Assembly: GCA_025450555.1 (NCBI GenBank)
Contig: JANWHF010000230.1
Location: forward strand, 1-6,495
Source of the DNA: Tepidisphaeraceae bacterium
GTDB taxonomy: Bacteria; Planctomycetota; Phycisphaerae; Tepidisphaerales; Tepidisphaeraceae
Direction of reading: 5' to 3'
Length of the DNA: 6,495 nt
The stretch's first letter is position 1, and each line of letters opens with the position of its first letter. Under the pieces are notes generated by a model. The model saw only the letters and a program-made list of their open reading frames with translations, was not told the origin of the DNA and made no database searches. Shown here in pieces: positions 1 to 4,503 of this stretch. The position numbers and the translations under genes are program-made.

Positions 1-312
1 AACTGGCACAGTCGTCGTTGAGGCAGTTGTTGTGGATGTTGATGAAGCAGTGTTGGATGCAACGACATTGGGCGTGGCGCTGGACTTGTGATGTTTGCTC
101 GATTTGGCGGCTTTAGTATGCGTGACTTTCGCCGGCTTCACCGTGGCGGCATGTACTTTGGTCGCATGCTTAAGAGCGGTATGAAGCGCGTGACTTCCCG
201 TCGCCGACAACAGCGTGCGATCTTCGAGCGTCTCGATCATTTGATCGCAAGGTTTTCGTTGGAGCGAGGCAGAAGAACTTCCAAAGCTACGCCAGAATTT
301 CCAATTGAGCAC
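1..312 (-). CDS. Partial LEPR-XLL-type exported protein (5' end only)
   Basis: The frame is open from 339 down to base 1, giving the first 104 residues of a protein truncated by the window edge. Residues 1-24 are basic and aromatic (MLNWKFWRSF at the front). The motif IETLEDRTLLSA follows at residues 26-37 and matches the LEPR-XLL pattern found near the N-terminus of many large planctomycete extracellular proteins. From about residue 38 the chain is low-complexity, rich in Lys, His, Ala, Ser and Thr, and ends in a Ser/Thr tract, like a linker before folded domains. I chose the GTG at 312-310 because GGAGG (323-319) lies 6 bases upstream and an in-frame TGA sits at 342-340; the only ATG in this part (240-238) has no Shine-Dalgarno and would cut off the basic leader. 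It lies 97 bases downstream of xerD on the same strand. What the rest of the protein does cannot be seen. Confidence 0.75.
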   Translation of the reverse strand, partial: MLNWKFWRSFGSSSASLQRKPCDQMIETLEDRTLLSATGSHALHTALKHATKVHAATVKPAKVTHTKAAKSSKHHKSSATPNVVASNTASSTSTTTASTTTVPV

Positions 313-318
313 GGCAAA

Positions 319-323
319 CCTCC
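319..323 (-). promoter_or_regulatory. Shine-Dalgarno site fixing the GTG start at 312
   Basis: On the minus strand this reads GGAGG, followed by the six bases TTTGCC and then GTG. No ATG, and no other start codon with a Shine-Dalgarno, is available upstream in the frame before the TGA at 342-340, so this site decides the start of the LEPR-XLL-type gene. Confidence 0.7.
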
Positions 324-333
324 GTCGAAAAGG

Positions 334-342
334 ATTACATCA
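334..342 (-). promoter_or_regulatory. Possible extended -10 promoter for the LEPR-XLL-type gene
   Basis: The minus strand reads TGATGTAAT, an extended -10 pattern (TGn followed by a hexamer with five of six matches to TATAAT). No good -35 hexamer lies at the usual distance. A start of transcription near 327 would leave a leader of about 15 bases that just contains the Shine-Dalgarno. This is a sequence match only. The gene might instead be read through from xerD, since no terminator is evident between 313 and 409. Confidence 0.22.
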
Positions 343-409
343 TCCCCATCAACAGTCGCGAGGCTTGTCACATTTCTTCCCGAGTTGCGGAATAATCTTT
401 TTGAAATCT

Positions 410-1375
410 CTATTCTTTCCCAAGTGCCGGAGGAGAAAGCTTTTGCTCTCGAGGGTGATATTTTTGATGAATGGCCTTCAGGCGATCCTGATCGACGTGC
501 GTGTAGATTTGAGTCGTGGCGATATCGCTGTGTCCCAGTAATTCCTGCACGACACGGAGATCCGCCCCGCCGCCAATGAGATGCGTGGCAAAGCAGTGCC
601 GGAGGGTATGAGGGCTGATGGATTTCAGCAGCCCGCTCTTTCGGCCATATTTTTCCACCAGCATCCATAAGCCCACTCGCTCCAGCGACTGACCGGTGCG
701 GGAAAGAAAGAATCGCTCGCCGCGGCGTTTGTCAAGTTTCGGCCGGCATTCAAGCAGATATCGCTGCGCCGCCTCCACACCCGCCTGCCCGATCGGCACC
801 ATGCGTTCTTTGCTTCCCTTTCCCAGGACGCGCACGCAGCCCACTTGAAGATTCACATCGCGCAGGCCAAGCTCGCACAGTTCTGTCGCCCGAAGCCCGC
901 AGGCATAGAGCAATTCCAAAATCGCAACATCCCTTGCGAACAGAATCGACTTGGGATTGGGGGCTGCAATGAGCTGGTTCACCTGCGTCCGGCTGAGGAT
1001 TTTGGGAAGCGATTGCTCGGGCTTGGGCCGTTCGAGCTGCTGCAGGACGTAGGCACGATCATGTCCGAGCGTGGGGAGAAATCGGAGGAATACGCGAATC
1101 GCGGCCAATCTGCGCGCGACAGTTCGCGTGGATTGCCCGATGCGCGTTTGGTGCTGCAAATAAAGGCGAAAATCGTCCGCTTCCGCGTTGATCGGCGTGC
1201 GGCCGCGCTCTTTCAGATACCGCTCGAGGTCTTCCAGGTCGCGCCGGTAAGCCAGCAGCGAATTAGCCGCCAGCCCGCGCTCGGATGCCAGGTGGACCAG
1301 GAACGTCCGCAGTTCAGGCAGACTGCTTGTAGTGTGCGTGGGAGAGAGTGATCTGGACGAATGGGCTTGCAACAT
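410..1375 (-). CDS. xerD: Tyrosine recombinase, XerD type
   Basis: This 321-residue protein has the size and two-domain layout of XerC/XerD. These recombinases resolve chromosome dimers at dif sites by cutting and rejoining DNA through a tyrosine. The N-terminal SAM-like core-binding domain covers about residues 19-105 (it includes NSLLAYRRDLEDLERYL) and the catalytic domain about 120-305. All catalytic positions are present: Arg162 in GLRATEL, Lys186 in GKGSKER, His256 and Arg259 in HTLRHCFATH, His282 in LLGHSDI and nucleophile Tyr291 in TTQIYTHV. The ending, with VVQELLGHSD, TTQIYTHV and HPRE, resembles XerD more than XerC. The frame stays open to an ATG at 1600, but the extra 75 residues have no family counterpart. 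The ATG at 1375 has GAGGG five bases upstream, so I prefer it. No partner XerC gene and no dif site is visible here. An integrase of an integrated element is less likely, given the XerD-like length and motifs. Confidence 0.9.
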   Translation of the reverse strand: MLQAHSSRSLSPTHTTSSLPELRTFLVHLASERGLAANSLLAYRRDLEDLERYLKERGRTPINAEADDFRLYLQHQTRIGQSTRTVARRLAAIRVFLRFLPTLGHDRAYVLQQLERPKPEQSLPKILSRTQVNQLIAAPNPKSILFARDVAILELLYACGLRATELCELGLRDVNLQVGCVRVLGKGSKERMVPIGQAGVEAAQRYLLECRPKLDKRRGERFFLSRTGQSLERVGLWMLVEKYGRKSGLLKSISPHTLRHCFATHLIGGGADLRVVQELLGHSDIATTQIYTHVDQDRLKAIHQKYHPREQKLSPPALGKE

Positions 1376-1784
1376 CATTGCCCTCGCGATGGTCGGCACA
1401 CCACTGGGTCGAGCAGCCGGGACGATCAGTCCACTCCGAGCCAATGGCCATCGGCTGCCGACCGGCAGACGAACGAAGCATTCGGCGTTCGGAAAGCAGC
1501 TCTGCATAAACCGCGCACCGCGCATAGCTGCCGAAGCAATGATCGAATGCCCGGTCCAGCCGATCGAGGCTGAAATTGTTGGAGCAGCGATCATCCGCAC
1601 GGTTCAGAAATGGACAATGGTGAGCCCGTTGCGACATAGCGTTGCCTGTCCTTCCGTGAGCGACAGGTTTTCTATCGGCAGGCCAATGTTCGACGCTACA
1701 GAGATTCAGCCAATGTCCGATAAAATTATGCGCAACGGGTCTGAAAGCGGCGTTTGTCCGCGACGTTCTGTCGGCGCGGCAATT
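1376..1784. other. Gene-poor stretch between xerD and the pseudopilin-like gene
   Basis: About 400 bases hold no recognisable gene, RNA or mobile element. Several frames are open on both strands, which is common in GC-rich DNA. The best candidate is a 107-codon minus-strand frame from an ATG at 1637 to a TGA at 1314. It overlaps the start of xerD by 62 bases and has AGGACAGG ahead of its ATG, but its product, rich in Arg, Cys and His, matches nothing I know. A small hairpin (CCTGTC at 1645-1650 with GACAGG at 1662-1667) is followed on the plus strand by TTTT, but no plus-strand gene precedes it. The octamer GCCAATGT occurs at 1682-1689 and again at 1709-1716. The stretch may hold the xerD promoter, but I cannot pick a convincing one. 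Confidence 0.4.
1381..1385 (-). promoter_or_regulatory. Shine-Dalgarno site supporting the xerD start at 1375
   Basis: The minus strand reads GAGGG, then five bases, then ATG at 1375-1373. A second ATG directly upstream (1378-1376) would be only two bases from the site. The spacing therefore favours 1375 and a protein of normal XerD length over the 396-codon frame beginning at 1600. Confidence 0.55.
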
Positions 1785-2444
1785 TCAGCGCGTCACGCTG
1801 ACCATGTTGAGCCGATGGAGATTTCCGCGCTCCACATAAGCATCGGCGACGAATTCGCCGCCGGGATGGCCATACGGAATGTAGGCGCGGACCCGGCCGG
1901 TGCGCTCGTCGTAGGTCCAGCCGCACGTCGGCGTCGGGTAGCCCGCCGGCGCAAGATCCGAGTAGCTCGTGATCGGATTCACTGGCGCGGCCTGCGCATA
2001 GGGGCCGTAGACCTGAATCGTTCCGCCGGCCAGCGAGCCATCGGAATTGGTTGGCTTGGTTAGCGCCGCCCAGTCCTGGAGCTGCGCGAGCGTCGGATAT
2101 TTGTCGTGATGCTGCGTGCGATAAAGCAGCAATTCCGACCGTAGATTATGCAAGGTTGAAATCAGCACCGCCGCCCTGCTGGGAAGCGAAGGAGGACCCG
2201 CTGTTTTCACTGGCTTCGCTTCCTTTGGCGCATCCAGAATCTGCTGGATGCCGCGCTGTACTTCCTCGCGAACGATCGGCCTGAAGGCGGCCGGATCGAG
2301 GCTGAGCGAGGTAGTCGTGGCAACAGTTTTGGGGCCGAAGGTCAATGAAATCCATCGATCCCCGATGCTGATTCCCGATCCAAAGGCGACAATGACCGCC
2401 AGCGTGCCCGCGACCGGCCATATCCACTTGTATTGGTCTGACAT
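1785..2444 (-). CDS. Membrane-anchored protein with GspG-like pseudopilin domain
   Basis: This 219-residue protein has a short polar N-terminus (MSDQYKW), one hydrophobic segment at about residues 7-25, a probable helical stretch at 53-76 (FRPIVREEVQRGIQQIL), a Pro-rich hinge at 79-90 and a C-terminal domain at about 90-190. That domain has the layout of type II secretion major pseudopilin (GspG) C-terminal regions in planctomycetes: a helix with LRSELLLYRTQH, then DKYPTLAQLQDW, YGPYAQAAPVNP and a WTYDERTGRVRAYIP strand pair. The prepilin leader (G-F-T-L-I-E-L type) is absent, so it is probably not processed by prepilin peptidase and instead sits in the inner membrane with its domain outside. 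I chose the ATG at 2444 because GGAG lies 8 bases upstream; longer frames starting at 2477 or 2705 lack a ribosome site. It is divergent from the thioredoxin gene. The function is unknown. Confidence 0.8.
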   Translation of the reverse strand: MSDQYKWIWPVAGTLAVIVAFGSGISIGDRWISLTFGPKTVATTTSLSLDPAAFRPIVREEVQRGIQQILDAPKEAKPVKTAGPPSLPSRAAVLISTLHNLRSELLLYRTQHHDKYPTLAQLQDWAALTKPTNSDGSLAGGTIQVYGPYAQAAPVNPITSYSDLAPAGYPTPTCGWTYDERTGRVRAYIPYGHPGGEFVADAYVERGNLHRLNMVSVTR

Positions 2445-2464
2445 TGGACGATCTCCAATGGAGA
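2443..2464 (-). promoter_or_regulatory. Inverted repeats covering the ribosome site of the pseudopilin-like gene
   Basis: The plus strand reads TCTCC-AAT-GGAGA at 2452-2464, a 5-bp stem with a 3-base loop. In the minus-strand mRNA this pairs the Shine-Dalgarno GGAG (2456-2453) with the TCTCC just before it. A competing pairing joins ATTGGA (2443-2448) with TCCAAT (2454-2459) and would cover the start codon at 2444. Either fold could limit translation initiation. The repeats are seen directly; the regulatory role is inference, and stems this short can occur by chance. Confidence 0.3.
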
Positions 2465-2471
2465 ATATCCA

Positions 2472-2505
2472 ATTCATTTTGAATGAATGCCAAGGCGAAT
2501 GATTC
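2472..2505. promoter_or_regulatory. Two AT-rich palindromes in the divergent intergenic region
   Basis: ATTCATT-TTG-AATGAAT at 2472-2488 is a perfect 7-bp inverted repeat with a 3-base centre, and GAAT-G-ATTC at 2497-2505 is a second, shorter one of related sequence. They lie between the divergent pseudopilin-like and thioredoxin genes, upstream of the likely thioredoxin promoter, which is where an operator for a dimeric regulator would be expected. No regulator gene is present in the window. The palindromes are seen; the operator role is inferred. Confidence 0.33.
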
Positions 2506-2529
2506 ACAACGCAATATGATGCAAAATGA

Positions 2530-2558
2530 TCGAAATCAGACGGCATGAAACCTATATT
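2530..2558 (+). promoter_or_regulatory. Likely sigma-70 promoter of the thioredoxin gene
   Basis: TCGAAA at 2530-2535 (four of six matches to TTGACA) and TATATT at 2553-2558 (five of six matches to TATAAT) are separated by exactly 17 bases. Transcription starting near 2565 gives a leader of about 48 bases to the ATG at 2613. This placement also argues against the upstream in-frame ATG at 2526, which would lie ahead of the transcript start. Confidence 0.4.
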
Positions 2559-2612
2559 TTTACAACCGGCATCATGGCCCACAGCGTCGGAACAAACGTC
2601 AGAGTTCCACAA

Positions 2613-3197
2613 ATGAGATTTGCAATATTGATTGCGATCATTGCTGCGACGTTCAGTTGCGTGGATCGCGCGCAAGCGTCGACCGATCGCAAGCTCGATC
2701 CGCAAATCTCGAAGATGGCGCGCGAGTATTACAAGGAGAAGGACGACAAGGAGGCCTACCGCGCGGCGATAGCATTGTTGGAGAAGCCCGCCCCGCCGCT
2801 CACATTACATGGCTGGCGTGGCCAGCCGGTCGATCTATCGAAAGCCAAAGGCAAGATTGTTGTGATTGATTTCTGGGCCACGTGGTGCCAGCCATGCATT
2901 CGACAGATTCCGCAGGACAACCAGATCCTCAGCAAATATGCCAGCAAAGGCGTCCTGGTCATCGGCGCCTGCAGCCCGCGCGGCTCGCAGACCATGACCA
3001 AAGTGGCCGAGCAAAACAAAATGCTCTATGCGACCGCTAAGATGCTCACGCGCGACATTGCCCCCTGGACCATCGACTTCTGGCCCACGATTGCCATCAT
3101 CGATCGCGATGGCCGGGTGCGCGCTTTAGGACTCCAGCCCGAACATATTGGGGATGTGCTGGATCAACTGCTGATCGAGCAGCCGCCGGAAAAGTAA
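2613..3197 (+). CDS. Secreted TlpA/ResA-type thioredoxin-fold protein
   Basis: This 194-residue protein belongs to the TlpA/ResA group of exported thiol-disulfide proteins, which reduce or exchange disulfides outside the cytoplasmic membrane. Residues 1-22 form a signal peptide (MRFAILIAIIAATFSC, then a probable cut after AQA); the Cys at 16 lies in a poor lipobox, so a lipoprotein is less likely. The thioredoxin domain covers about residues 60-188: KIVVIDFWATWCQPC holds the active-site pair Cys92 and Cys95, GVLVIGAC is the next strand, and the cis-proline is Pro158 in FWPTIAIIDRDG. Residues 24-58 are a charged, probably helical lead-in. The frame is open from 2526, but the ATG at 2613 gives a clean signal peptide, follows the predicted promoter and has a weak AGAG 8 bases upstream. 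It converges on the esterase gene with 16 bases between stop codons. The redox partner is not identifiable. Confidence 0.88.
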   Translation: MRFAILIAIIAATFSCVDRAQASTDRKLDPQISKMAREYYKEKDDKEAYRAAIALLEKPAPPLTLHGWRGQPVDLSKAKGKIVVIDFWATWCQPCIRQIPQDNQILSKYASKGVLVIGACSPRGSQTMTKVAEQNKMLYATAKMLTRDIAPWTIDFWPTIAIIDRDGRVRALGLQPEHIGDVLDQLLIEQPPEK

Positions 3198-3213
3198 CCA
3201 TAGGTTGCATCTA

Positions 3214-4353
3214 CTATGAATGCCCTGCAAACAGCAGCGGCGTGATTTCGCCAAGGTATTGCCGCCAGAGCGTGTAATTGTGCCGGCCATCGGTGACGCG
3301 GAAGGTGTGGCGGATCTGATGGGCCGTCAAAAGCGTGTCGAGGTTCTTCGAGCGGCCAAAGAGTGTGTCCTGCTGGCCGCAGCCAAACCAGAAAAGCGTC
3401 AGCCGCTCGTTGGTGGATTTTGGATTGTCCAGTAGAGAACGAAAACGCGATTCAAAATCGCCCGGCACAGCTGCGCTGAATCCGCCGACGTAGCTGAAGA
3501 GATCGAGATGGTTCAATCCGATGAGCATCGATTGCCCGCCGCCCATGGAGAGGCCAACAATTGCCCGGTTCTCGCGGCCCGGCGCGACTCGGTAGCGCGT
3601 TTCGACGGTCGGGATCAGGTCTTCAAGAATATATTTCTCGAACAGCGCGGTGTTCTTCGATTGAATCTCGCGCGGGGCGTCAAACGGCACCGCATGGCCC
3701 CATGGCATCACGACGATCATGGGCCGAGCGCGCTTCTGGGCAATGAGATTATCGAGAATGAAGTTGGCGTGGCCGACGTCGGTCCAGCCGGCGGCGGTGT
3801 CGTTGGAACCGTGCAGAAGATAAAGCACAGGAAACCGCACGCCGGGCTGCTCGTGATAGCCGGGGGGAACATACACGCGAAATTCCCGTGTCTGGCCATC
3901 AATTACTTTCGATTTTTCCCAATTCAATTCCACCAGGCCATGCGGCACTTCCAGCGGCTGCCAAAGTTCCGTCCCGTCGCCCGGCACATCGACGATGCTG
4001 GCGGATGTTCGTGCGCGTAGCTTGATGTGCGGGTTGATTGGGTCGGCGATGGGCAGCCCATCCAGATAGAAATTGTAAATCGCGTCGCCCGGCGCGAGCG
4101 GGCCGAGTGTGATGCTCCAGACGCCCTTTTCATCGCGCGTCAGCGGTTCTTTGCTGCCGATCGGCATCCAGTCGCCGAAGATGGAAGCCTCTTTGGCCTG
4201 CGGTGCGCGCAGCCGGAAAGTCACGCGATGATCCGGGAGCACTTCCGGCGATTTGAGAGGATCCAATCGCGGGGCTTGCGCCCAAGCGGCGCGATTCATG
4301 AAGCAAAGGAGGAACAGAAAGGTGATCGCAACTGCTGATTTGAGGTATTGCAT
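3214..4353 (-). CDS. Secreted CE1-like esterase with N-terminal Ig-like (E-set) domain
   Basis: This 379-residue protein is an alpha/beta-hydrolase esterase of the esterase D / feruloyl esterase (Fes, CE1-like) group, complete for that family. Residues 1-25 are a signal peptide (hydrophobic core AITFLFLLCF, cut near AWA or AQA). Residues about 28-125 form an E-set/CBM48-like beta-sandwich (FRLRAPQAKEASIFGDW, then AIYNFYLDGLPIADP). The hydrolase domain covers about 140-376: the YLLHG strand for the oxyanion hole at 178-182, nucleophile Ser269 in GLSMGGG, likely acid Asp329 in GQQDTLF and His358 in GRHNYTLWR. GAGG lies 5 bases before the ATG at 4353. The likely role is hydrolysis of carboxyl esters, perhaps acyl or feruloyl groups on plant or algal polysaccharides, in the periplasm or outside the cell; the substrate is inference from the family. 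A terminator separates it from the upstream repeat-protein gene, so it probably has its own promoter. Confidence 0.9.
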   Translation of the reverse strand: MQYLKSAVAITFLFLLCFMNRAAWAQAPRLDPLKSPEVLPDHRVTFRLRAPQAKEASIFGDWMPIGSKEPLTRDEKGVWSITLGPLAPGDAIYNFYLDGLPIADPINPHIKLRARTSASIVDVPGDGTELWQPLEVPHGLVELNWEKSKVIDGQTREFRVYVPPGYHEQPGVRFPVLYLLHGSNDTAAGWTDVGHANFILDNLIAQKRARPMIVVMPWGHAVPFDAPREIQSKNTALFEKYILEDLIPTVETRYRVAPGRENRAIVGLSMGGGQSMLIGLNHLDLFSYVGGFSAAVPGDFESRFRSLLDNPKSTNERLTLFWFGCGQQDTLFGRSKNLDTLLTAHQIRHTFRVTDGRHNYTLWRQYLGEITPLLFAGHS

Positions 4354-4429
4354 GGCCGCCTCGCGCAGGAGATCGGGAAAGATCCTTGCCGAGCAAGAGA
4401 TGCCATCGGTTTACCAGAAGCGCGGGCAC

Positions 4430-4472
4430 AAAAACAGCACGATGGTCGACAAACGAATGCCGGCCATCGTGC
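4430..4472 (-). terminator. Intrinsic terminator of the SdrD B-like repeat-protein gene
   Basis: In the minus-strand transcript GCACGATGG (4472-4464) pairs perfectly with CCATCGTGC (4445-4437); after one C-A mismatch two further G-C pairs extend the stem around a 12-base loop. TG and then five T residues (4434-4430) follow directly. The hairpin starts about 31 bases after the TAA of the repeat-protein gene. Stem plus T tract in the right place is good evidence for Rho-independent termination, and it separates this gene from the esterase gene. Confidence 0.8.
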
Positions 4473-4503
4473 AACGAAATGTGGTGTGTCTTCAAAATGC
4501 GGC

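Noticed and set aside
88..579. A 163-codon plus-strand frame near the left edge.
   Set aside because: It lies opposite the LEPR-XLL-type gene and the 3' end of xerD, is very rich in Arg, and shows no recognisable motif; it is a shadow of the real genes.
410..1375. XerD as the integrase of a mobile element, with att sites nearby.
   Set aside because: No tRNA, direct-repeat att pair, excisionase or phage gene is visible, and the motifs fit a housekeeping XerD.
1376..1600. A 75-residue N-terminal extension of XerD from an ATG at 1600.
   Set aside because: The extension has no XerD counterpart, while the ATG at 1375 has GAGGG at 5 bases and gives a normal 321-residue protein.
1332..2063. A 243-codon plus-strand frame spanning the gene-poor stretch.
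   Set aside because: It overlaps the 3' third of the pseudopilin-like gene in antisense, and its product is an Arg/Ala-rich chain with no domain pattern. The hairpin plus TTTT at 1645-1671 lies inside it, not after it.
2526..2612. A 29-residue N-terminal extension of the thioredoxin.
   Set aside because: It would bury the signal peptide behind a polar segment, has no ribosome site, and begins upstream of the predicted transcript start.
3198..3230. A shared bidirectional terminator between the converging thioredoxin and esterase genes.
   Set aside because: Only a weak 5-bp TTGCA/TGCAA pairing is present, with no T tract on either strand.
4385..4397. A small hairpin CTTGC-CGA-GCAAG upstream of the esterase gene.
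   Set aside because: Five base pairs without a T tract or a link to a ribosome site is within chance expectation.
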